A stretch of DNA of 9,486 nucleotides. Origin: Bacteroidota bacterium (GTDB lineage Bacteria > Bacteroidota > Bacteroidia > AKYH767-A > JABDAW01). Numbering within the stretch: the first letter of the stretch is position 1; the number at the start of each line of letters is the position of its first letter. The stretch is from NCBI GenBank assembly GCA_023251595.1, contig JAHEYM010000130.1:1-9486 (forward strand), written 5' to 3'. The translations under genes and the position numbers were made by a program. The notes under the pieces are model-generated. The model ran no database searches. It saw nothing but the letters and a program-made list of their open reading frames with translations, and was not told where the DNA came from. Shown here one piece after another: positions 1 to 6,430 of this stretch.

Positions 1-1
1 T

Positions 2-328
2 GTGAACGATCGCATATTGAGTGGTCATGCCGGCATATCACGTTGACCAACCCACACAAGATCCGACATTTCCCTGATTTCCGGGAATCGGGCAGTATTT
101 TCGAAGCGAAACTTTCACCGGAAGCTCCGCGAATTTAGAGCCAGCTAACTTCGATTGCATAGGTGTTTTGTTGTATTCCTCGTCATCGAAAAGAAGTCCG
201 GAGGAATATGGCGGTTCATTGGGTATATCCAACTTCGCTGATTTTGGCGGGGGAGGAGACTTTGTGTCTTGAGCGTAAGTAATTGAAGCCCAAATAATTA
301 AAAAGTGGAGAAGGAATGCTTTTCTCAT
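2..328 (-). pseudogene. Secreted papain-like (C1 family) cysteine peptidase, 5' part, interrupted by an in-frame TGA; runs off the window
   Basis: The reading frame starts at ATG 328. It encodes a classic signal peptide (residues 1-20, ending SITYAQ), then a proline-rich linker, then CPIPGNQGNVGSCVGW at about residues 79-94. That block matches the papain-type active site: the oxyanion-hole Gln in NQG and the nucleophile Cys in GSC. This Cys-x-Gly-Trp form is known from Bacteroidota C1-type peptidases. A TGA at 40-38 ends the frame at 96 residues. The same frame then continues without a stop to the edge as YAGMTTQYAIVH, which fits the expected helix after the catalytic Cys. One substitution (for example GGA to TGA) would explain it. 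The protein would be exported to the periplasm or surface. The His and Asn of the triad would lie outside the window. Alternatives are a sequencing error or recoding. TGA is a normal stop for other genes here, so a changed genetic code is unlikely. Confidence 0.72.
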
Positions 329-348
329 TTGTTCATCGGCAATATATG

Positions 349-356
349 CAAATTTA
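349..356 (-). promoter_or_regulatory. Candidate Bacteroidota -7 box (TAAATTTG) for the peptidase gene
   Basis: Read on the minus strand this is TAAATTTG, an exact match to the TAnnTTTG -7 consensus of the Bacteroidota housekeeping sigma factor. It lies 20 nt upstream of the ATG at 328, which would give a very short leader. No good TTTG -33 element is present at the right distance (TTCG is nearest), so the call rests on one box and position. Confidence 0.4.
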
Positions 357-470
357 GGTGAAAGATTCTTAACGAACTACTTCCACACGGGTTGTTTGCG
401 GGCAGAGATGAAAGAAATCGGGAAAATCCATAATGACATTTTTTCGGAGTCCCCACTTACGACTCATGAC

Positions 471-1427
471 TCATTTCGGGAACACGTTTTTCTCTACCCA
501 ACTTTTTCCCCAGTTTGCGAGTTCTTCTTCGCTCCATAATTCGGGATAAAAAACACGTTTCTGGAAACGAGGTGGGAGATATTTTTGCCAGTTCGTGCCG
601 CCGGTTGCTTTAATATCTTCCGGATCTTTTTGTAAATAACGAACAGCAGATTTATAGTGTGCCAATGGCCAATTCACATTTACATTTGAATCTAATAAAC
701 GAAGTGCTTCAATAATACCTGAATCGGGATTTTGGGCACCTGATATATTTTTATATAATTGACGCAGGTTCGTTTTGCGGAGGCCTTCACCCAACAAAAC
801 AATTTCGTTACCGTATTTTTCCTCGAATTGTTTTAATGTCAGTGTTTTATTTCCTGTTGAAAGTTCGGTAGCACCGGCTTTCCAGTATAAATTTTCATAA
901 AGAGTTTCAATCTTTTCATCTACAGAAAAAGAATCTCTTTTATCTTTATCGACCAACTGAATAAAATCGGTACAGTAAACTTCAATCATTCTATATTGAC
1001 CAGATTGAAATCCGCTTGCCGGTAAAAGCGACATTCTGAATTTCATAAATTCTGCCGGATCCATTCCATCGACCATTACATCGAACGACATCACCAGGTT
1101 TTCGAAATAACGATTGATTCGGGTTATTCCCTGTAATAAAGATTTAATATTTAATTCACGATTATTTGTTAAACGTTCGAACTCAATTAACGTAAGCTTG
1201 AAATATAATTCCGTGATCTGATGATATATAATAAATATTTTTTCATCATGAAAAGGCGTTTTGGGATTCTGCAAACTCAATAAAGTATCGAGATGAATAT
1301 AATCCCAGTACGTAAGGAAGTTTGCGTGAAGAAGTCCGTCGAGATATGAGGTGAGGTCTTGCCCCATCGCTGTGAACTTTTGTTCAAGCAGCGTGAGGCG
1401 CTGATTAATTTCAGGGGTAATATCCAT
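471..1427 (-). CDS. Tryptophan 2,3-dioxygenase (heme-dependent, first step of the kynurenine pathway)
   Basis: 318 residues. The family opens the indole ring of L-tryptophan with O2 to give N-formylkynurenine in the cytoplasm, using heme b. Visible family blocks are HDE at residues 60-62 followed by IFIIYHQITELYFKL (the distal-side helix); FRMSLLPASGFQSGQYR at 130-146, whose Arg131 corresponds to the substrate-carboxylate arginine; WPLAH at 253-257, with His257 the likely proximal heme ligand; and ATGGTNW at 274-280, corresponding to the GTGG substrate loop. It is somewhat longer than compact bacterial enzymes (about 280 residues) and has the form common in Bacteroidota. The start is ATG 1427, 5 bp after the stop of the DUF3108 gene, so it is probably cotranscribed as the last gene of the cluster. 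No other kynurenine-pathway gene is visible. The stop TGA lies in a small 7-bp repeat. Family assignment is firm; substrate is inferred from the family. Confidence 0.93.
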   Translation of the reverse strand: MDITPEINQRLTLLEQKFTAMGQDLTSYLDGLLHANFLTYWDYIHLDTLLSLQNPKTPFHDEKIFIIYHQITELYFKLTLIEFERLTNNRELNIKSLLQGITRINRYFENLVMSFDVMVDGMDPAEFMKFRMSLLPASGFQSGQYRMIEVYCTDFIQLVDKDKRDSFSVDEKIETLYENLYWKAGATELSTGNKTLTLKQFEEKYGNEIVLLGEGLRKTNLRQLYKNISGAQNPDSGIIEALRLLDSNVNVNWPLAHYKSAVRYLQKDPEDIKATGGTNWQKYLPPRFQKRVFYPELWSEEELANWGKSWVEKNVFPK

Positions 1428-1432
1428 TAAAT

Positions 1433-2257
1433 TTATTCTGTTTTGGAAATAATATTGATGACGCCGGAATATTCAGATAAATCGACTTTAATTGAACCAA
1501 CAAGGATTTCGGCTTGCAATCTCACAGGAATCCGATTGTCATCATCGGTAATCCAAAGTGTCATTCCTTCTTTTTCTTTGAAGATACGACCTTCCTGAAC
1601 CTGTGGTTTAAAGCGGAGACATTTAAAAGTTCCGAGTTTGGTTTCAAGTTCTTCACGTGCTTCAAACTTAATATTCATCGACCATACTTCATTATCGATA
1701 AATACATTTATTGGAAAAATATCTCCTTCTTTCAAGGACGAAAAATCGAGACAGCGTGCATAGTAATATGCCGATACCAAATCCTGAACACCTTCAGGAA
1801 CTGTGTAAGTTCCTTTATCAGAAGTCGCAGTATTCTGATATGGATTAAAGCTATAATTTTCATTCAGAGTAAATCCGCCTTCTTTCACGCGACGAATAAA
1901 TAGCCATGGCTGACAAGCATCTTCATCAATAAAAGTTTCATACCGATCACGCACTTTGAAGAACCAATCGAAAGCGCCGGTAGTACGACCTTGCCCGATA
2001 ATATGAAATGTATTTCTTGGACCAAACTTTTCAGTTTCCGGTTTTACCTCGAGTGTTGCTTCTCCAGCATCAATAAAACCATAATGAATACGGAATTTAA
2101 GAAACTCTCCCCGTCTGAAAGCATGTTGTTTCAGAGTGCGGAGTTCGGTCTGAGCAATAATACCGGTTGCGTTTCCGATGAAAAGGAATGCAAGGAGGAC
2201 AAGGGTTGTTTTTTTCATGTTTCGGTTGGTGCGAACGATATTCGGATTTGTCGTCAT
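1433..2257 (-). CDS. DUF3108 domain protein, exported
   Basis: 274 residues. After a signal peptide (MKKTTLVLLAFLFIGN, cleavage near IIAQ at about residue 36), the mature part begins RRGEFLKFRIHYGFIDAGEATLEV, as in DUF3108 proteins. It ends with the typical LWITDDDNRIPVRLQAEILVGSIKVDLSEY-like beta-strand region. It is probably a periplasmic beta-rich protein. The biochemical role of the family is not established, and I do not assign one. Two starts are possible. ATG 2257 overlaps the scpB stop as ATGA, favouring translational coupling, and adds 13 residues before MKK. ATG 2218 gives a more standard signal peptide. I keep 2257 because of the overlap. The gene sits between scpB and the tryptophan dioxygenase gene with no room for a separate promoter. 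Confidence 0.85.
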   Translation of the reverse strand: MTTNPNIVRTNRNMKKTTLVLLAFLFIGNATGIIAQTELRTLKQHAFRRGEFLKFRIHYGFIDAGEATLEVKPETEKFGPRNTFHIIGQGRTTGAFDWFFKVRDRYETFIDEDACQPWLFIRRVKEGGFTLNENYSFNPYQNTATSDKGTYTVPEGVQDLVSAYYYARCLDFSSLKEGDIFPINVFIDNEVWSMNIKFEAREELETKLGTFKCLRFKPQVQEGRIFKEKEGMTLWITDDDNRIPVRLQAEILVGSIKVDLSEYSGVINIISKTE

Positions 2258-2817
2258 TCCTGAGCAACGCCGATCGTATTTTCATCCGCAACCTGAATAT
2301 CTTTAAGCTGTGGCAGGTCTTTTACTGATTTCAATCCATAATAATCCATAAATGATTTACTTGTAACATAAACCATCGATTTTCCCGGACCTTCGCTTCG
2401 TCCATTAATTTCGATTAATTCTTTTTCGAGCAATTTCTGAATGCTGTAGTCGCAACTCACGCCACGAATATGCTCGATTTCGGCGCGGGTCACAGGTTGT
2501 TTATAAGCAATGATTGAAAGAGTTTCGAGTGCAGCGGTCGACAGTTTTTTCTTCGACCTTGTTTGAAGAAGAGATTGGACGGCTGGGTAATAATCTTTTT
2601 TTGTCATGAATTGGTAACCACCGCCAATTTCGACCATTTCGAAGGCATATTCTTCAGATTCATAGCGACCACGAAGAGATTCCAGTTGTTCAATTACCTG
2701 TTCGCCGGTCAATTCCCAACCAAAAGCATTTTTCAATGATTCGGCGATTTCCTTAGGCGTAATGCTTTGTTCAGCCACAAAGACTAAGGCTTCGATATGT
2801 TGTTTGAGTACTTCCAC
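2254..2817 (-). CDS. scpB: Segregation and condensation protein B (SMC-kleisin complex subunit)
   Basis: 187 residues, normal length for ScpB. The protein dimerises through winged-helix domains and binds the kleisin ScpA, which bridges the SMC heads; the complex organises and segregates the chromosome. The first winged helix spans about residues 1-80. The second carries the signature LSTAALETLSIIAYKQPVTR (92-111), followed by AEIEHIRGV, LLEKELIEINGR and the C-terminal YYGLKSVKDLP. The usual GRPxxY turn reads GKSMVY here (145-150), a small deviation. The start is GTG 2817. An in-frame TAA lies five codons upstream with no ATG between, so GTG is the only reasonable start. It is 44 bp downstream of leuS, and its TGA stop overlaps the next ATG by 4 nt. 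scpA and smc are not in the window. Confidence 0.95.
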   Translation of the reverse strand: MEVLKQHIEALVFVAEQSITPKEIAESLKNAFGWELTGEQVIEQLESLRGRYESEEYAFEMVEIGGGYQFMTKKDYYPAVQSLLQTRSKKKLSTAALETLSIIAYKQPVTRAEIEHIRGVSCDYSIQKLLEKELIEINGRSEGPGKSMVYVTSKSFMDYYGLKSVKDLPQLKDIQVADENTIGVAQE

Positions 2818-2861
2818 TTCATTCTTATTTTAGGAAACTAAGGTACAGCTATTTTATCTGA

Positions 2862-5630
2862 TTACAAAACTATATTAATAATTCTTCCTGGTACTATGAT
2901 AATATTTTTAGGAGATTTCCCATCCATGTATTTAATAATCTCTGCTCTTTCAAGTAGAGAAGTAACAATTTCCTCTCGCGACAAGGATAAAGGCATCTCA
3001 ATTTTCACCCTTAATTTGCCATTGAAAGAGACTGGATATTCGAATGTATTTTCAGTAAGAAACTCTTGTTTCCACTCAGGATAAGAAGCCTTTGAAATTC
3101 CTCCGTTATTTCCCAACTTCTCCCATAATTCTTCGGCAATGTGCGGTGCATGCGGGGCAATGAGAATCGCGAGATCCGACAAAATCGAGCGACAATTGCA
3201 TTTCAGATCCGCAAGTTCATTAACGCAGATCATGAAAGCGCTGACGGACGTGTTGAAGGAGAGGCGTTCGAGATCATCTGAAACTTTTTTGATTGTCCGG
3301 TGCAGAATTTTATTCTCTTCTTTCGTCGGTTCGCGGTCAGAAACGAAGAACTGATCTTTTTCATTGTGATAGAGTCGCCATAATTTCCGAAGAAATTTCA
3401 CCACGCCTTCAATTCCGTGTGTACTCCAGGGTTTCGACTGTTCGAGCGGACCCAAAAACATTTCATATAAACGTAGGGTATCTGCACCTGATTTTTCTAC
3501 GACATCATCGGGGTTCACGACGTTTGACCAACGTTTCGACATTTTTTCGACTTCGTGTCCACATATATACTTATCATCTTCCAGAATAAATTCCGCATTG
3601 GAATATTCAGGTCTCAGTAGTTTGAATTTTTCTATATCGAGCACATCATCGTCCACGATATTCACATCGACATGTGATGGGATCGTATCATATTTGTTTT
3701 TTAATCCCAGAGAAACAAAAGTATTTACCGTTTTTAATTTATATACGAAATTAGATCTTCCCTGAATCATTCCCTGATTGACAAGTTTTTTTGCAGGTTC
3801 ATCGAAAGGAATATATCCGAGATCATATAAAAATTTTGTCCAGAAACGAACATATAATAAATGACCAGTTGCATGTTCGGAACCACCTATATATAGATCT
3901 ACGTTTTGCCAATAATTGACTGCTTTTTTTGAAACAAATTCTGTTTCATTTTTAGGATCCATGTATCGCAGGAAATACCAGGAGGAACCTGCCCAGCCGG
4001 GCATGGTATTGGTTTCCAGCGGGTAACCATCGTTGGTTTGCCATTTTTTTGCGCGGGCAAGAGGTGGTTCACCCGACTCTGTTGGTTGAAAAGAATCCAC
4101 TTCAGGAAGCAAGAGTGGAAGCTCAGATTCTTTTATTGTATATGGTAATTTTCCGATATAATAAACAGGAAAGGGTTCGCCCCAATATCTTTGTCTGCCG
4201 AAAATCGCATCACGCAAACGAAAATTTGTAGTTGCTTTTCCGATCCCTATTTCTTCTATTTTTTTGATGACTGCGTGCTGAGCATCTTTTACTTTCAACC
4301 CATTAATAAAATCAGAATTAATAAGTTTTCCTTCATAAGATTCAAAAGCTTCTTTGGAAATATCGCCACCACTTACGACTTCAATACGTGGAAGATCGAA
4401 ATGTTCAGCAAAAAGATAATCACGCGAATCATGCGCAGGGACTGCCATCACAGCGCCGGTACCATAACCCGCGAGTACATATTCGCTGATCCAAATCGGG
4501 ATTTTTGCGCCGGTAAAAGGATGAATCGCATAAGCTCCGGTAAATTGTCCCGAAATTCTTTTTGCATCCGCCATCCGTTCGCGTTCGGATCTGTTTCCTG
4601 TAATTTCTATATATTTTTTAACTGCATCCCGAAATTTCATGGTGGTGATTTTATCCACCATTTCGTGCTCAGGTGCAAAGGTCATAAATGTGACGCCGAA
4701 AATAGTGTCGGGTCGTGTGGTGAAGATGGAAACTTTCTTATCGGGGTGACCATCGATCTGAAAATTAATCGTTGCGCCAACCGATTTACCTATCCAATTT
4801 CGCTGTGCATCCTGCATCGATTCACTCCACTCAATTTTATCCAATCCTTTCAGTAAACGATCAGCATAAGCGGTAATTCGCAGCGACCATTGTGTCATTT
4901 GTTTGCGAAGGACAGCGAAACCACCACGTTCGGAAAAACCATCTTTAACTTCTTCATTCGCGAGGACTGTACCAAGCTGGGGACACCAATTGACAAGGGT
5001 TTCAGAGAGATAAGCCAACCGGTATTGAAGGAGAATTGTTTGTTTTTCTTCATCATTCATTTTCAACCAATCGGCAGAAGTGAATTTTTTTAAGGGTGAA
5101 GAAACTGCGTCAACATCCGTATTGCCGTTGAGTTCGAAAGCAGTGATAAGGGTTGAAATGTTTTCTGCTTTATCAGATTTCCGATTGTACCATGAATGAA
5201 AAAGTTGAATGAAAATCCATTGAGTCCATTTGTAAAAGGAAGGATCGGAGGTGCGCACTTCTCTGTCCCAGTCAAACGAAAAGCCAAGATTGTCAAGCTG
5301 TTCTCTATAACGCCCAATATTATTTTCGGTAGTGATAGCGGGGTGTTGACCGGTCTGAATAGCATATTGTTCGGCGGGAAGTCCGAAAGCATCGTAACCC
5401 ATCGGGTGAAGGACATTATAACCCTTCAATCGTTTGTAGCGCGCATAGATATCGGATGCGATATAGCCAAGCGGGTGACCCACATGCAAACCCGCGCCAG
5501 ACGGGTAAGGGAACATATCGAGAACATAATATTTAGGGCGCGAATCGTCGTTCGAGACGTGGAAAGTTTTTTCCTCGCTCCAGCGTTTTTGCCATTTTTT
5601 TTCTATTTCCCGGAAAGGGTATTCAGCCAT
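2862..5630 (-). CDS. leuS: Leucyl-tRNA synthetase
   Basis: 922 residues, full length. This class I synthetase charges tRNA-Leu with leucine in the cytoplasm. The catalytic domain has PYPSGAGLHVGH at 41-52 (HIGH motif as HVGH) and KMSKR at 696-700 (KMSKS with the last Ser replaced by Arg). The CP1 editing domain includes TTRPDTIFG at 304-312 and AVPAHDSRD at 396-404, with the conserved Asp that guards against mischarging. RLRDAIFGRQRYWGEPFPVY (472-490 region) returns to the catalytic core. Insertions at about 150-195 and 625-695 (including FVSLGLKNKY and VDVNIVDDDVLD) resemble those of Bacteroidota LeuRS. The anticodon-binding helical domain and small C-terminal domain are intact, ending GKSPKNIIIVPGRIINIVL. 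The start is ATG 5630 with no Shine-Dalgarno sequence upstream. It is the first gene of the leuS-scpB-DUF3108-dioxygenase cluster. Confidence 0.98.
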   Translation of the reverse strand: MAEYPFREIEKKWQKRWSEEKTFHVSNDDSRPKYYVLDMFPYPSGAGLHVGHPLGYIASDIYARYKRLKGYNVLHPMGYDAFGLPAEQYAIQTGQHPAITTENNIGRYREQLDNLGFSFDWDREVRTSDPSFYKWTQWIFIQLFHSWYNRKSDKAENISTLITAFELNGNTDVDAVSSPLKKFTSADWLKMNDEEKQTILLQYRLAYLSETLVNWCPQLGTVLANEEVKDGFSERGGFAVLRKQMTQWSLRITAYADRLLKGLDKIEWSESMQDAQRNWIGKSVGATINFQIDGHPDKKVSIFTTRPDTIFGVTFMTFAPEHEMVDKITTMKFRDAVKKYIEITGNRSERERMADAKRISGQFTGAYAIHPFTGAKIPIWISEYVLAGYGTGAVMAVPAHDSRDYLFAEHFDLPRIEVVSGGDISKEAFESYEGKLINSDFINGLKVKDAQHAVIKKIEEIGIGKATTNFRLRDAIFGRQRYWGEPFPVYYIGKLPYTIKESELPLLLPEVDSFQPTESGEPPLARAKKWQTNDGYPLETNTMPGWAGSSWYFLRYMDPKNETEFVSKKAVNYWQNVDLYIGGSEHATGHLLYVRFWTKFLYDLGYIPFDEPAKKLVNQGMIQGRSNFVYKLKTVNTFVSLGLKNKYDTIPSHVDVNIVDDDVLDIEKFKLLRPEYSNAEFILEDDKYICGHEVEKMSKRWSNVVNPDDVVEKSGADTLRLYEMFLGPLEQSKPWSTHGIEGVVKFLRKLWRLYHNEKDQFFVSDREPTKEENKILHRTIKKVSDDLERLSFNTSVSAFMICVNELADLKCNCRSILSDLAILIAPHAPHIAEELWEKLGNNGGISKASYPEWKQEFLTENTFEYPVSFNGKLRVKIEMPLSLSREEIVTSLLERAEIIKYMDGKSPKNIIIVPGRIINIVL

Positions 5631-5717
5631 ATTTTAGAAGGTAAATGGAATGGCTGCGAAGGTAGGAAATTTTTGATTTGGAAATCATCTGGAATCTTCC
5701 CAATTTCGTGACATCCC

Positions 5718-5755
5718 GACCCCATCCCCAACCCTTCCCCAAAAGGGGAAGGGAG
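5718..5755 (+). repeat. GC-rich interspersed hairpin repeat, copy A
   Basis: A C-rich head (ACCCCATCCCCAACC) leads into a perfect 9-bp stem, CCCTTCCCC (5732-5740) and GGGGAAGGG (5745-5753), with loop AAAA. The architecture matches copies B, C and D. It is flanked by AT-rich DNA. There is no T-tract after the stem on either strand in the right place, so it is not a standard intrinsic terminator. Confidence 0.7.
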
Positions 5756-5817
5756 AAAAAAATTCTTCTGAATTTTCGAACGATGAGCTTCGGTAATGGT
5801 TTTTCCATTGTCTATGT

Positions 5818-5844
5818 TTGACAACAAATTTTTCGTTATTTTTG
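5818..5844 (+). promoter_or_regulatory. Candidate Bacteroidota promoter (TTG, 16 bp, TATTTTTG)
   Basis: TATTTTTG at 5837-5844 matches the TAnnTTTG -7 consensus. TTTG at 5817-5820 fits the -33 element, with a spacer of 16 bp that is slightly short. Transcription would start near 5850 and run through two hairpins toward the gene at 6032, giving a leader of about 180 nt. It could alternatively drive a short non-coding RNA. Confidence 0.4.
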
Positions 5845-5930
5845 TAAAAAACCGAGTGAAGTAGAAGGGTATCTCTACTTAACTTGTTTGATCATAAGAG
5901 CCGCACTTCGAGCGAATGAGGCCAAGAAAA

Positions 5931-5960
5931 TTTAACTAATTAATAAAATATTTATCTTTG
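5931..5960 (+). promoter_or_regulatory. Candidate promoter proximal to the DUF2683-like gene (TTTA, 18 bp, TATCTTTG)
   Basis: TATCTTTG at 5953-5960 is an exact TAnnTTTG match. TTTA at 5931-5934 lies 18 bp upstream and matches three of four -33 positions. The expected start near 5966 gives a leader of about 65 nt before ATG 6032, and supports choosing that ATG over the one at 5960, which lies at or before the transcription start. Confidence 0.45.
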
Positions 5961-6031
5961 TGATGCTGACCCCGAAAAATTCGAACCTTCATAAATTATC
6001 CCTAATCGTTCAATATTTAAAAAACAATACC

Positions 6032-6277
6032 ATGCCTGAAATCATAATTAAATACAAGAATCCCAAGACTTTACAAGCCTTGAAAGATTTTGCAAAATAT
6101 TTCGACTATGTTATTTCTTCAATAAAGCCGGGGAAAGAAGAGGAATCATTCATAAAAGGAGTTACCGTTATTCCGGGCGACAGTTCTATTGATACGTCTG
6201 ACTTGGAGAACATTTTTTCGAACAAAAACATCAACGCAAAAACACTAAGAAGTGAGGCATGGCAAAGAAGAAAGTAA
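6032..6277 (+). CDS. Small DUF2683-like protein, possible orphan antitoxin
   Basis: 81 residues from ATG 6032 (MPEIIIKYKNPKTLQALKDF...). The frame extends upstream to ATG 5960, but those 24 residues look unlike the rest, and a candidate -7 box ends at 5960, so I use the internal start, which is preceded by an A-rich leader. The protein has a short beta strand, a helix (LQALKDFAKYFDYV), a GVTVIPGDSSIDTSDL segment, and a basic tail LRSEAWQRRK. From memory this resembles small Bacteroidota proteins annotated as DUF2683, which sometimes precede a toxin-like gene. That family label cannot be verified here. Downstream only a 9-codon overlapping frame starting MAKKKVK exists, so no partner is present. 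It is the only plus-strand gene in the window and stands alone between two minus-strand clusters. Confidence 0.7.
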   Translation: MPEIIIKYKNPKTLQALKDFAKYFDYVISSIKPGKEEESFIKGVTVIPGDSSIDTSDLENIFSNKNINAKTLRSEAWQRRK

Positions 6278-6288
6278 AAAGATTATAA
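6259..6288 (+). other. Nine-codon overlapping frame (MAKKKVKRL), possible remnant of a lost downstream gene
   Basis: ATG 6259 lies inside the last codons of the DUF2683-like gene in another frame and reads MAKKKVKRL before TAA. Overlapping starts of this kind are typical of two-gene toxin-antitoxin units, so this may be the stump of a decayed partner. The following 140 bp show no recognisable continuation in any frame. It may equally be chance, because the overlap is lysine-rich sequence shared with the tail of the upstream gene. Confidence 0.2.
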
Positions 6289-6387
6289 ATTTATTTCCGG
6301 TTTAACGCTTTTTGAGATTAGATGATCAGCTGAAGCGGAAGCTCTTTGCGTCTCTTGCAATCATCCCTCATTCTCCAGCCATCGCAG

Positions 6388-6424
6388 CCCTCACCCTCGA
6401 TCCCTCTCCCGACGGAGAGGGAAG
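6388..6424 (+). repeat. GC-rich interspersed hairpin repeat, copy B
   Basis: Head CCCTCACCCTCGA, then a perfect 9-bp stem TCCCTCTCC (6401-6409) and GGAGAGGGA (6414-6422) with loop CGAC. It lies between convergent genes, 8 bp from the TAA of the head-GIN gene (6431-6433). It could shape the 3' end of both transcripts, but no T-tract follows it. Confidence 0.7.
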
Positions 6425-6430
6425 ATTAAA

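Larger units (their letters stand above)
5631..6031. other. Divergent intergenic spacer between leuS and the small DUF2683-like gene
   Basis: This 401-bp stretch has no gene I can support. It contains a GC-rich hairpin repeat (5718-5755), two candidate plus-strand promoters (5818-5844 and 5931-5960), a perfect 7-bp stem hairpin AAGTAGA/TCTACTT (5859-5865 with 5874-5880), and a weaker imperfect hairpin at 5900-5922 closed by GCC/GGC. I found no TAnnTTTG box on the minus strand to serve leuS, so the leuS promoter remains unassigned. Confidence 0.6.

Noticed and set aside
1514..1903. Plus-strand frame of 129 codons opposite the DUF3108 gene
   Set aside because: Phe/Ile-rich translation without domain similarity, antisense to a clear exported protein.
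2865..2872. TAGTTTTG on the minus strand as a promoter for scpB
   Set aside because: It matches TAnnTTTG but lies within the last LeuRS codons, has no -33 TTTG at the right spacing, and the sequence is explained by coding for NIVL.
4191..4856. Long open frame (221 codons) on the plus strand inside leuS
   Set aside because: It is antisense to a highly conserved synthetase region, and the translation is Phe/Ile/Ser/Arg-rich with no domain. It is a shadow of leuS codon use.
5196..5711. Plus-strand frame of 171 codons containing a repeat-like phrase (ENPLSPFVKGRIGG)
   Set aside because: The phrase resembles translations of Bacteroidota repeats. However, the opposite strand encodes the family-conserved LeuRS segment RTSDPSFYKWTQWIF, so the resemblance is chance and no insertion is present.
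5732..5753. Copy A hairpin as an intrinsic transcription terminator
   Set aside because: On the plus strand it is followed by A-rich sequence, not T. On the minus strand it is followed by G-rich sequence. No gene ends just upstream on either strand.
5850..5925. tRNA or other known structured RNA gene
   Set aside because: The two hairpins do not form a cloverleaf, there is no T-loop motif, and it matches no riboswitch that I recognise.
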